The position numbers and the translations under genes are program-made. A stretch of DNA of 64,000 bases. Origin: an uncultured Psychrobacter sp. GTDB lineage: Bacteria > Pseudomonadota > Gammaproteobacteria > Pseudomonadales > Moraxellaceae. The stretch lies in the NCBI GenBank assembly GCA_947501045.1, contig CANMUI010000002.1, forward strand, positions 62,001-126,000, written 5' to 3'. A model generated the notes under the pieces. That model saw only the letters and a program-made list of their open reading frames with translations, ran no database searches and was not told the DNA's origin. This document shows, one piece after another, positions 45,611 through 54,855 of the stretch. Each line of letters opens with the position of its first letter. The first letter of the stretch is position 1.

Positions 45611-46858
45611 TTAGCGCACCTGCTGGGTGGCGAGAGCATCCTCGCCCAACCAGTCTTTTAAGGGATGCATATCCGCGCTATAAGGGTTTTCAAAATGCTG
45701 TTCGATATAATTCCGGCCCTCAGGCGTCAAGCAGTCGGCTAAAGAACGCGACCACTGCGGATTTCTGTCTTTATCAATAAGTAGCGCCCGTACGCCTTCT
45801 TTGAAATCAGGATTGGCAGCACAGTTTACCGCCACATTGGTCTCTAAATATAATACTTGCTCAAGCGATAAATCAGCTACTCTATGATAAAGCCCATAGG
45901 TTAAAGCAGCACTTACCGGACAACCTTGACGATAAGTAGCTATAGCGCGCTGGGTCCAGCTGTCCTCAGCAAAATCGCTATCAAGCTTTTTAAGCGCTTC
46001 GTCACTGCGCAGCAGCGTATCAATGTCGCCCAGACCGCCAGTGGTCATTAGCTGTTGAATAGCTCGCCAGTATAAGGCAAGCTTACTTGTAGCGAGCTTA
46101 TCTTCGGTCGCCATAGGCAATGACGCCAGCGCGCGGCTGGTAATACTATACGCACTATCAGCATAACTGTTGTCAAACATCACTTGCCAATCGCTTTGTA
46201 CCAGACTCTGTAAAACGGCTTCGTAATCATTACTTGCTAGCGCGTATTCTGCAAGATTGGTCAGTAGCGCATCGCTTGCGTTACACTGGGCACCTGTCAG
46301 CCCTAAAAATAGACCGATTCTGGCGGGCATACGCTGTAAAAACCAGCTGCCAGAGGCATCAGGGAACAGTCCAATAGTAATCTCAGGCATAGCAAAACGG
46401 GTACGCTCGGTGACGATACGATGACTGCACCCTGCCATTAGGCCCATACCGCCGCCCATGATAATGCCGTCACCCCAAAGTATGAGCGGTTTGGGATAAA
46501 AGTGCATCTGCCGATACAGGCGGTACTCATGACTAAAGAATTCAGTAGCATAAGGGTTTGGTCTTGGCGCATCAGCATTCATACTGTCATAAAGCTTACG
46601 AATATCACCGCCTGCACAAAACGCTTTATCGCCTGCGCCCTTTAGTATTATTGCTACCACATCAGGGTTGGCTTGCCACTGTTCTAATTGTTTTGATAGC
46701 AGCTGACACATCTCAACGCTAAGCGCGTTTAGAGACTTTGGGGTATTTAAGGTCATTATACCAATGCTATGTCCGCAATCCGTCGGCTCGGTATTAAAAA
46801 GGACGGGAGCTTCTTTTAGCTCAGTTTTTTTGTCATCGGGATATTTTATTGTTGTCAT
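45611..46858 (-). CDS. 3-hydroxyisobutyryl-CoA hydrolase
   Basis: A 415-residue crotonase-fold enzyme that frees 3-hydroxyisobutyrate from CoA. Markers are AFCAGGDIRKLYDS (oxyanion hole), GDGIIMGGGMGLMAGCSHRIV and MPEITIGLFPDASGSWFLQRMP with the Glu and Asp expected for the hydrolase rather than a hydratase. The long C-terminal part (about 190 residues, GLYHRVADLSLEQVLYLE; FKEGVRALLIDKDRNPQW) is also typical of HIBCH. GAGG before the ATG supports the start. Confidence 0.92.
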   Translation of the reverse strand: MTTIKYPDDKKTELKEAPVLFNTEPTDCGHSIGIMTLNTPKSLNALSVEMCQLLSKQLEQWQANPDVVAIILKGAGDKAFCAGGDIRKLYDSMNADAPRPNPYATEFFSHEYRLYRQMHFYPKPLILWGDGIIMGGGMGLMAGCSHRIVTERTRFAMPEITIGLFPDASGSWFLQRMPARIGLFLGLTGAQCNASDALLTNLAEYALASNDYEAVLQSLVQSDWQVMFDNSYADSAYSITSRALASLPMATEDKLATSKLALYWRAIQQLMTTGGLGDIDTLLRSDEALKKLDSDFAEDSWTQRAIATYRQGCPVSAALTYGLYHRVADLSLEQVLYLETNVAVNCAANPDFKEGVRALLIDKDRNPQWSRSLADCLTPEGRNYIEQHFENPYSADMHPLKDWLGEDALATQQVR

Positions 46859-46917
46859 ACAAAAACCTCTAAAGTAGAAAAGGCAGGTAATTATAATTGT
46901 AGCCCATTAGGTAGCGT

Positions 46918-47700
46918 CTATTTATTTTGCCAAGTGGGCGCGCGCTTCTCTAAAAACGCCTGTACGCCCTCACGCTGATCGCTGGTATCAAAAAGCTTCA
47001 CAAAGGCTTCGCGCTCATGAATCAAGTTTTGTGCAGGGGGCGAGGTTCTGGCTGCTTGAATAAGCTGTTTGGAATAGCTGACCGCGACTGGCGATTGTTT
47101 GGCAACTTTTTGCGCCAGAGATTGAGCTGTTTCTAAACCCTTGCCTTTATCTACCACTTCTTCGACCAAACCAATCTGTAGCGCGGTTGCGGCATCGACG
47201 CGCTCACCGCACAGTATCATACGCTTCGCCCAGCCTTCACCAACCAGCCAAGGGAGGTTTTGGGTACCACCAGCGCAAGGTAATAAACCTACGCCGGTCT
47301 CTGGTAGCGCCATCTGCGCATGACCCTCTGCAATACGAATGTCGCACGCCAGCGCGCACTCTAACCCGCCGCCCATCGCATAACCATTGATGACGGCAAT
47401 GCTCACGCCGCGATAGTTCGATAACGCCTCAAAAGCTTCGCTAAAAGCAATGGCCATGCTAACCGCTTGACCTTTATCGCCATCAGCAAAATTATTGAGA
47501 TCGGCACCTGCTGAAAAAAACTTTTCGCCATCACCGTGGATAATCAGTGCATACACTTCATCATTAGCATTAAGATCTGTTATCAGCTGTTTAAGCGCTG
47601 GCAAGCTCTCCATTGTCCAAGTATGCGCAGGTGGGTTTTGTAAGGTTACGGTTGCGATATGACCATCAATGGTCAGTTTAAGGTTGGTATAATCGCTCAT
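46918..47700 (-). CDS. Enoyl-CoA hydratase
   Basis: A 260-residue crotonase-fold protein that likely hydrates methacrylyl-CoA in valine breakdown. FFSAGADLNNF and INGYAMGGGLECALACDIRIAE hold the oxyanion loops and first Glu; MALPETGVGLLPCAGGTQNLPWLVG holds the second. The canonical LGxxPGxGGTQRL is altered to VGLLPCAGGTQNL. It starts 65 bases after the dehydrogenase gene and has AAGGA before the ATG. Confidence 0.92.
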   Translation of the reverse strand: MSDYTNLKLTIDGHIATVTLQNPPAHTWTMESLPALKQLITDLNANDEVYALIIHGDGEKFFSAGADLNNFADGDKGQAVSMAIAFSEAFEALSNYRGVSIAVINGYAMGGGLECALACDIRIAEGHAQMALPETGVGLLPCAGGTQNLPWLVGEGWAKRMILCGERVDAATALQIGLVEEVVDKGKGLETAQSLAQKVAKQSPVAVSYSKQLIQAARTSPPAQNLIHEREAFVKLFDTSDQREGVQAFLEKRAPTWQNK

Positions 47701-47765
47701 AAAACATCCTTGTCTTAATAAATACAGTTAGCTTTAAAAAGTACAATCAACTTCAAAAAGCACAA

Positions 47766-48926
47766 TTAACGTAATTGGCTGAGCCCTTCATCTTGCAAAA
47801 CTTGACGAGAGACAATCACTCGCATGATCTCATTAGTACCCTCTAGTATTTGATGTACGCGCAGATCACGCACATGACGCTCAAGAGGATACTCATTTAG
47901 GTAGCCATAACCGCCATGCAATTGCAAAGCTTCGTTAGCAATATCAAAGCTAAGATCAGTCGATAAGCGCTTGGCCATCGCGCAATACACGGCAGCTTGC
48001 GGATCATTCTGATCCACTTTACTCGCCGCTAGATAAAGCATCTGCCGCGCGGCAACTGTCTGCGTGAGCATGTCAGCAAGCTTAAACTGTACCGACTGAA
48101 AGCTGGCAATGGGACTGCCAAATTGGCTACGCTCTTTGACATAATTGGCCGCCGTTTCAAGTGCTGCTTGCGCGGTACCAACCGAGCAGATACCGATATT
48201 GATCCTTCCGCCATCAAGTCCTTTCATCGCCATACTAAAGCCCTGCCCTTCCTCGCCTAAGCGATTGGCAACCGGAACTTTGACATCTTTAAAACTTATC
48301 GTGCGCGTGGGCTGCGCTTTCCAGCCCATTTTGTGCTCGTTTTTACCGTATTCAATACCATCGCTGTGGGCGTCAATGACAAAGGCTGAGACGCCTTTGG
48401 GGCCAGCGTTTCCTGTACGCGCCATCACTACCAGTACGTCAGTCGAGCCCGCCCCTGAGATAAATACTTTCTCGCCATTTAGTACATAATAGTCGCTTTG
48501 CTTATCGGCTTTAGTACGCAAGGAGGCAGCATCAGAGCCAGCATTAGGCTCAGTTAAGCAATAACTGCCTAGCCATTCGCCACTAACCATATTCGGCAGA
48601 TACTGCTGGCATAGAGTATCGCTACCGTATTCACCAATCATCCAAGCGACCATATTGTGAATGCTCATATAAGCTGCTATGGAAGTATCGCCCCACGCCA
48701 GCTCTTCAAACACCATGGCTGAATCTAATCGCGGCAGCCCCAAACCCTCATATCCAGGATTGGTATACAGTCCTAAAAAGCCAAGCTCGCCTGACTTTTT
48801 GATCACATCAACTGGAAAGTGGGAGGTGCGATCCCATTCAGCAGCGTTCGGTTTAAGCTCTTTTTGCGCAAACTGTTTGGCGGTTTGCCTAAAAGCAAGT
48901 TGGTCGTCTGTTAATGAGAAGTCCAT
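47766..48926 (-). CDS. Acyl-CoA dehydrogenase, probably isobutyryl-CoA dehydrogenase
   Basis: A 386-residue FAD enzyme. Family segments are YCLTEPNAGSDAASLRT, FISGAGSTDVLVVMART, QLHGGYGYLNEYPLERHVRDLR and QILEGTNEIMRVIVSR with the catalytic Glu. Between the valine-specific genes, the probable substrate is isobutyryl-CoA. AAGGA precedes the ATG. Confidence 0.92.
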   Translation of the reverse strand: MDFSLTDDQLAFRQTAKQFAQKELKPNAAEWDRTSHFPVDVIKKSGELGFLGLYTNPGYEGLGLPRLDSAMVFEELAWGDTSIAAYMSIHNMVAWMIGEYGSDTLCQQYLPNMVSGEWLGSYCLTEPNAGSDAASLRTKADKQSDYYVLNGEKVFISGAGSTDVLVVMARTGNAGPKGVSAFVIDAHSDGIEYGKNEHKMGWKAQPTRTISFKDVKVPVANRLGEEGQGFSMAMKGLDGGRINIGICSVGTAQAALETAANYVKERSQFGSPIASFQSVQFKLADMLTQTVAARQMLYLAASKVDQNDPQAAVYCAMAKRLSTDLSFDIANEALQLHGGYGYLNEYPLERHVRDLRVHQILEGTNEIMRVIVSRQVLQDEGLSQLR

Positions 48927-49065
48927 GGGGTCATCCTTGTGCTTATAAAGCGGCTATAGTTAATTCAAAGTCAGTTGGTTTAAAATATCTCTGATTACGT
49001 AAGAATGTGGAAATTACCACCAGCCTTAATATACTCTTTTTAAGCCAACCGACGTACTATGAATT

Positions 49066-50553
49066 TTACATCGAAATGGTAGTATTTACCTTACCACGGC
49101 TCGCCTCATCATCAAACCAGCGTGCGGTAACGGTTTTGGATTGCGTATAAAACTGTACCGCTTGTTTGCCATAAGGACCAAGAGCGCCAAGTTTGCTCGC
49201 GCGTGATCCGGAGAATGAAAACATTGGTAATGGCACCGGAATAGGCAGGTTAATACCGATTTGACCGACCATAATATCTTGCTGAAATTTATGCGCCGCC
49301 GCTCCCGACTGGGTAAATATAGCGGTGCCATTACCATTTGGATTGGCATTGATAATATCGATTGCCTCTCCTAAGCTCTCCGCGCGCATGATACATAGCA
49401 CCGGGCCAAAGATCTCTTGCTGATAGATTTGCATGTCACTTGTGACGTTATCAAAGATAGTTGGACCGACAAAATTGCCTTGCTCAAACCCTTCAACGGT
49501 AAGACCGCGGCCATCGAGTAGCAAGCTTGCGCCCTCATCGACGCCAGTACCGATTAGATGCTCAACGCGCGCTTTAGCTGCCGGAGAGATAAGTGGCCCC
49601 AAATCTTTATCATTTTTGCCAGCAGAAACGACCAATCCTTCTGCTTTGGCTTTTATATCTTCAATCCAGTCCCCTGCTTCGCCAACCAATATCACTACCG
49701 ATAGCGCCATACAGCGCTGACCTGCCGCCCCAAAGGCTGCTCCTGCCAATTGATTAAGCGTTTGCTCTTTGTTGGCATCAGGCAAAATAACCGCGTGGTT
49801 TTTAGCGCCCATCATACACTGAGCGCGTTTGCCAGATTGGCTGGCGCGCTCATAGACGTGCTGGCCGACCTTGGTAGAACCAACAAAAGACACCGCCTTG
49901 ATATCGGGATGATCACAGATGGCATCGACCGTCGCTTTGCCGCCGTGAACGACGTTGAGTACGCCCTCAGGAATACCTGCCTCAACCGCCAACTCGACCA
50001 AACGCATAGTGACCATAGGATCTTGCTCAGAGGGTTTTAAAATAAAGGTATTACCCGTCGCAATCGCCATCGGGAACATCCATAAAGGAATCATCGCCGG
50101 GAAGTTAAATGGGGTGATACCGGCGCAAACCCCAAGCGGCTGCCAGACACTGTAGGTGTCGACATCGGTGGCGACGTTTTCGACAAAATCGCCCATTTGC
50201 AAATTGGCAATACCAGCGGCGTGCTCGACCACCTCTAAGCCGCGAAACACATCACCGCGCGCATCAGCGATGGTTTTGCCTTGCTCAGCGGTTAAGATCT
50301 CTGCCAGCTCGTCCATATGCTCGCGGATGAGCGCTTGATACTTCAAGAAAATACGCGCGCGCGTGGTGATGGGCGTTTTACGCCAAGTCTGAAAGGCGGT
50401 TTGTGCTGCGGCAACTGCTTGATTGATTTCATCATCGGTAGTTTGTGGCACTTTAGCAATGACTTCTTGGGTAGCAGGATCAGTAAGATCAATCCATTCG
50501 CTAGTGTTGGAGTCGCTAAATTGACCATTGATAAGCTGCTGAACGTGGTGCAT
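49066..50553 (-). CDS. mmsA: MmsA, CoA-acylating methylmalonate-semialdehyde dehydrogenase
   Basis: A 495-residue ALDH-family enzyme making propionyl-CoA from methylmalonate semialdehyde, without the usual hydrolysis. Markers are CAGITPFNFPAMIPLWMFPMA, FILKPSEQDP, SFVGSTKVGQHVYERASQSGKRAQCMMGAKNHAV and the nucleophile in AAGQRCMALSV. Its product feeds into propionate metabolism, consistent with prpE alongside. AAGGA before the ATG. Confidence 0.95.
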   Translation of the reverse strand: MHHVQQLINGQFSDSNTSEWIDLTDPATQEVIAKVPQTTDDEINQAVAAAQTAFQTWRKTPITTRARIFLKYQALIREHMDELAEILTAEQGKTIADARGDVFRGLEVVEHAAGIANLQMGDFVENVATDVDTYSVWQPLGVCAGITPFNFPAMIPLWMFPMAIATGNTFILKPSEQDPMVTMRLVELAVEAGIPEGVLNVVHGGKATVDAICDHPDIKAVSFVGSTKVGQHVYERASQSGKRAQCMMGAKNHAVILPDANKEQTLNQLAGAAFGAAGQRCMALSVVILVGEAGDWIEDIKAKAEGLVVSAGKNDKDLGPLISPAAKARVEHLIGTGVDEGASLLLDGRGLTVEGFEQGNFVGPTIFDNVTSDMQIYQQEIFGPVLCIMRAESLGEAIDIINANPNGNGTAIFTQSGAAAHKFQQDIMVGQIGINLPIPVPLPMFSFSGSRASKLGALGPYGKQAVQFYTQSKTVTARWFDDEASRGKVNTTISM

Positions 50554-50648
50554 AAGATGTCCTTATCTTGCTTTAAGATTATTTAAAATGATTTATTTCG
50601 TATCGTTATTGACTATAGCAATAATGTGATTTTGCGGTCAAGACTTTA

Positions 50649-52676
50649 TTAGTAGTCTTTCATAGACTGTTTAACCGCATCAATCGCCGTCGGATTATCC
50701 AAGGTTGACATATCGCCGGTGGGCTGGTTTTCTGCTAAAGCACGAATAGCGCGGCGCAAGATCTTGCCTGAGCGCGTCTTTGGCAGGGCCTGCGGAAAAT
50801 ACACAGCTGCAGGGCGCGCGATACCGCCAAGCGATTTGACCACCGCACCGATGATTTGCTGCTCAAGGCGAAAGCGGTTTTCCGTGTCTGCTACCTGCTC
50901 ATGATCGCGCAGCACACAAAACGCGATAGGCAGCTCGCCTTTTAGCTCGTCCTTAATGCCAACAACCGCGCACTCTGCCATCTCTGGATGAGTGCTGATA
51001 GCCTCTTCAATTTCTTGGGTACCCAATCTATGACCTGCGACATTGATCACATCATCGGTGCGGCCGAGAATATAAAAGTAACCCTCTTCGTCCATCACGG
51101 CATAGTCTGAGGTCGAGTACTGCTTATTATCAAACAGTTTAAAATAGCTACTCATAAAACGCTCATCATTGCGCCATACGGTCGTCAAACAGCCGGGCGG
51201 CAGAGGTGCCTTAATTGCCAGTAACCCCTTTTCGCCAGCAGCGCACGGCTCTCCTGTTTCTTCATTAAGAACATGCGCCTCATAACCATACATCGGGTAG
51301 CCCGGCGAGCCTTGTTTGTGCGCTTTGTGATCAAACTTGGGCGTATTACTTAAAATCGGCCAGCCAGTTTCGGTCTGCCAATAATGATCCAAGATCGGTA
51401 CGCCTAAATATTTGGTCAACCAGTTGGCAGTGGATTCATCAAGCGGCTCACCGGCTAAGAAAAAGGTTTTAAGGCTTGAGACATCGTAGCGTGTCATCCA
51501 CGTCTCATCTTGTTTTTTGAGCATACGCACGCCCGTAGGCGCAGTAAATAAAATATTGACTTTATTGGCTTCCACAATTCGCCACCAGATACCGGGGTTA
51601 GGACGGTGCGGTAGCCCTTCATACATGACGCTGGTCATGCCAGCCAGTAGCGGCGCGTAGATAGTGTAGGAGTGCCCTACTGCCCAGCCGATATCCGATA
51701 TCGCCCAAAAGGTCTCGCCCGCTTTGCCGTTGTAAACGTAGTCCATCGAGGTGGTAAGAGCGACGGCGTGACCACCGACATCACGCTGGACGCCTTTTGG
51801 CGTGCCAGTCGTGCCCGAGGTATAAAGCAAGTATGAAGGCTCGTTTGATTCTAGCCACACCGGCTCGACCACAGCGTTGGCATCACAGCTTTGACGGCGC
51901 TCGGTGGCATAATCGACATCTATGGTTTGCGCTTTAAAGGGCAAAATACCGCGGTTGACGACTAACACGGTTTCAGGCTTGTTAGTCGCTTGCTCGACGC
52001 CTTGATTGACCAAGTTTTTATAATTAATTACTTTGCCGCCGCGCAGACCAGCGTCAACAGTGATGACCATTTTGGCCTCAGCATCATCCATACGAATGGC
52101 TAGGTTGTGCGCGGCGAATCCGCCAAACACCACCGAATGTATCGCGCCAATTCGCGCGCAGGCGAGCATGGCATAAGCGGCCTCTAAAATCATCGGCATA
52201 TAAATGATCACGCGATCACCTTTGCCAACACCGCGGCGCTGCAATACATCTGCAAAATAATTGACCTCTTTATACAAAGCATTGTAGGTCAAGCGGCGTT
52301 TGGTGTAGTCGGTATAAAACTCAACGTTGTTATCTAACTCTTTAAAGGCATCCGTAATACCGGTAAACGTCTCAGTTAACTCTTGGTTAATCTCTGAGGA
52401 TAGCCAAATAAAGGCATCTTGCTCAGCGCGCTCTGGCAAGTGCCGATCCACACAGTTGTAGCATAAATTGGTCTCACCGCCAACGAACCATTTAGCGAAA
52501 GGTAGATTGCTGTCATCAAGGATTTGCTCCGGCTGCTTGTGCCAGTAAATGCGCTCAGCCTGCTTTGCCCAGAACTGCTCGCGATCATGGATAGAGGACT
52601 GATAGATATCAGCAAAGGTAGGAGAAGCGGAGTCGGTATTGTCGTTAGAAGGGTGCTCGGTGGTTTGTTTGTTCAT
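50649..52676 (-). CDS. prpE: PrpE, propionyl-CoA synthetase
   Basis: A 675-residue AMP-forming acyl-CoA synthetase close to acetyl-CoA synthetase. The N-terminal ACAS domain (FADIYQSSIHDREQFWAKQAERIYWHK), P-loop YTSGTTGTPKGVQRD, substrate pocket segment WAISDIGWAVGHSYTIYAPL and TRSGKILRRAIRALA with the acetylatable Lys are present. PrpE rather than Acs is favoured by overall sequence character and the MmsA context. The frame extends to a TTG at 52700, but AAGGA lies 9 bases before the ATG at 52676. Confidence 0.9.
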   Translation of the reverse strand: MNKQTTEHPSNDNTDSASPTFADIYQSSIHDREQFWAKQAERIYWHKQPEQILDDSNLPFAKWFVGGETNLCYNCVDRHLPERAEQDAFIWLSSEINQELTETFTGITDAFKELDNNVEFYTDYTKRRLTYNALYKEVNYFADVLQRRGVGKGDRVIIYMPMILEAAYAMLACARIGAIHSVVFGGFAAHNLAIRMDDAEAKMVITVDAGLRGGKVINYKNLVNQGVEQATNKPETVLVVNRGILPFKAQTIDVDYATERRQSCDANAVVEPVWLESNEPSYLLYTSGTTGTPKGVQRDVGGHAVALTTSMDYVYNGKAGETFWAISDIGWAVGHSYTIYAPLLAGMTSVMYEGLPHRPNPGIWWRIVEANKVNILFTAPTGVRMLKKQDETWMTRYDVSSLKTFFLAGEPLDESTANWLTKYLGVPILDHYWQTETGWPILSNTPKFDHKAHKQGSPGYPMYGYEAHVLNEETGEPCAAGEKGLLAIKAPLPPGCLTTVWRNDERFMSSYFKLFDNKQYSTSDYAVMDEEGYFYILGRTDDVINVAGHRLGTQEIEEAISTHPEMAECAVVGIKDELKGELPIAFCVLRDHEQVADTENRFRLEQQIIGAVVKSLGGIARPAAVYFPQALPKTRSGKILRRAIRALAENQPTGDMSTLDNPTAIDAVKQSMKDY

Positions 52677-52790
52677 AATGGCTATCCTTAGCGTAAACAA
52701 AATATATTGTAATAAAGTACAGTTATATAAGATAAGGCATTAAATTAGCCAATGTTTAAACAAAAAGTACTGGCTATCCTTGCCAAAATT

Positions 52791-52850
52791 AAAAAACCGA
52801 TACCTGGCAAACTGATACGTAGTGTATCGGTTTGATAGGTATCGGTTAAA
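52791..52850 (-). terminator. Large hairpin terminator between acyl-CoA ligase and prpE
   Basis: Perfect outer arms AACCGATACCT (52795-52805) and AGGTATCGGTT (52837-52847) enclose inner arms AAACTGATAC and GTATCGGTTT with one wobble. On the minus strand six T follow. It separates the upstream acyl-CoA ligase unit from prpE. Confidence 0.85.
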
Positions 52851-52943
52851 ATGTAGCAGAGCTATTGATAAAGGTCAATGTCTAAGTTTTTAAACTTAAA
52901 CGTTTAATTTAAGCATTTAATCTATGAGACCTTAAACTTAAGC

Positions 52944-54602
52944 TTAATCAATATACATATCACGCATCACTTTTTTGTCGTGTTTGCCGACTGAAGTTTT
53001 GGGCAGATCATCAACGAACTTAAAGTCGCTGGGTATCCCGTATTTAGGAATAATGCCTTTACTCACTGCCTGCTCGGCAACAGCCTTGATATCATCGCTA
53101 CTGGTATCTTGGCAATCAGGCTTGAGTACGATTAGGGCTAGCGGACGCTCGCCCCATTGTTCATCAGGGATACCGATGACAGAGACATCAGAGACTGCTG
53201 GATGCAGGGATAAAATGGTCTCAATCTCAAGCGATGAGATCCACTCGCCGCCTGATTTAATCACGTCTTTTAGGCGATCGGTAATCTTGATATAGCCATC
53301 TTCTCGTATATAAGCAATATCTTGGGTATGCATATAACCATGCTCCCAAAGCTCCTTGCCTGCATCATCGTTTTTCAAATAACTTTGGGTAAGCCAAGGG
53401 GCGCGTAGTACCAGCTCACCAGTATGCTCTTTGCCTGTGCCAACTGGTTTGTTATTGTCACCCCAGACTTGGGCATCAACCATGAGTATAGGTTTGCCCG
53501 TCATACAACGGCGGGTTACGTCATCATCAATGCTCATTTCAGGCTCATCTATACTAAAATCAGTCAAGCTAATGATCGGCGCGGTCTCCGACATACCATA
53601 ACCGGTATAGACTTCGATATCCTGCGCAAGAGCAGCTTTTGCTAAACCTTCGGTGAGCTTTGAGCCACCAATAATCATTTTTAGACCATTAAAACTAGCG
53701 TTTCGACTTTGCGCCTCGCCGAGTACCATTTGTAAAATGGTTGGTACACAGTGGGTAATACTGACCTTTTCATTGATGATTAAATCAAACAAGGTATCAG
53801 GAGCATAGCGGCCAGGATAGACTTGTTTAAGACCGGCCATAGTGGCGGTAAACGGGAAACCCCAAGCATGGACATGGAACATCGGCGTCATTGGCATATA
53901 CACATCACCATAGCTGACGCCTTGCTTGGTCGGCAGCATACCCAATGACGCCGCTTCTGCTAGGCTGTGCAATACCAGCTGACGATGGCTAAAGAAGACC
54001 CCTTTTGGATCGCCTGTCGTACCTGAGGTATAAAAGGTGGTTGCAATGGTGTTTTCATCAAAGTCAGGAAAATCAAAACTGTCATCAGCTGCCTCTAGCA
54101 GCGCTTCATACTCGCCTACTACGCGGTCTTGACTATCACCAAATACCCCTTCGACCGTCACGCCATCATCGTCCAGCCAAATGATATGCTCGATACTGGA
54201 GTTTTCAAACTGATAATCTTTGACCATAGGCGCAAATTCAGAATTAAGCATCAAAACTTTGGGCTTGGCATGGTTGATAGTGTAGAGCACCTTTTCAGGT
54301 GATAGGCGAATATTTACCGTTTGCAAGATATACTCAGACATTGGCACCGCAAAATAAGACTCAAGATAGCGATGAGAGTCCCAATCCATAACAGCAACCA
54401 CGTCACCCGCGTTGAGATTTAGATCCGTTAACACATTAGCTAGGCGGTTGATACGGGCAAATAGATCTTTGTAAGTAAAGCGCTTTTTATCAGCATAAAC
54501 GATCTCTTGTTCGAGCGAAACCGTCTTAGCACGATTTAGAAGCTGCTTAATTAACAAAGGATAATCATAAGCGGAGGGAGCACTACTATAAGCGTTAGGC
54601 AT
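52944..54602 (-). CDS. AMP-binding fatty acyl-CoA ligase
   Basis: A 552-residue medium/long-chain-type acyl-CoA synthetase. P-loop YTSGTTGDPKGVFFSHRQLVLHS, VPTILQMVLGEAQSR, TGYGMSETAPIISL, the hinge ITDRLKDVIKSGGEWISSLEIE and C-terminal LPKTSVGKHDKKVMRD with the catalytic Lys are present. An ATG at 54629 is in frame, but AAGGAAG sits 7 bases before the ATG at 54602. It could activate branched-chain or fatty acids for the adjacent pathway; the exact substrate is inferred only. Confidence 0.9.
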   Translation of the reverse strand: MPNAYSSAPSAYDYPLLIKQLLNRAKTVSLEQEIVYADKKRFTYKDLFARINRLANVLTDLNLNAGDVVAVMDWDSHRYLESYFAVPMSEYILQTVNIRLSPEKVLYTINHAKPKVLMLNSEFAPMVKDYQFENSSIEHIIWLDDDGVTVEGVFGDSQDRVVGEYEALLEAADDSFDFPDFDENTIATTFYTSGTTGDPKGVFFSHRQLVLHSLAEAASLGMLPTKQGVSYGDVYMPMTPMFHVHAWGFPFTATMAGLKQVYPGRYAPDTLFDLIINEKVSITHCVPTILQMVLGEAQSRNASFNGLKMIIGGSKLTEGLAKAALAQDIEVYTGYGMSETAPIISLTDFSIDEPEMSIDDDVTRRCMTGKPILMVDAQVWGDNNKPVGTGKEHTGELVLRAPWLTQSYLKNDDAGKELWEHGYMHTQDIAYIREDGYIKITDRLKDVIKSGGEWISSLEIETILSLHPAVSDVSVIGIPDEQWGERPLALIVLKPDCQDTSSDDIKAVAEQAVSKGIIPKYGIPSDFKFVDDLPKTSVGKHDKKVMRDMYID

Positions 54603-54855
54603 GGGGTAACTTCCTTGTGGTAAATTCATTATTGTTTTGGTTGCTATTAAAAATCAACAACACCGGCAATTGATTTTTTTAAACCGCTGTCGTTATATCA
54701 TTAATAATACATACACTTATCGATAGTAAGAAAAAACGATAGCTATGTAAAGTATACACGCGTAAGCAGATAGCACTAGGCGTTCGAGGTTAATAGTTTC
54801 ACCAGTACGCGCATTGTGTTAGTGCCTGTCACTTTTAATTTTTGAGCGATCTGTT

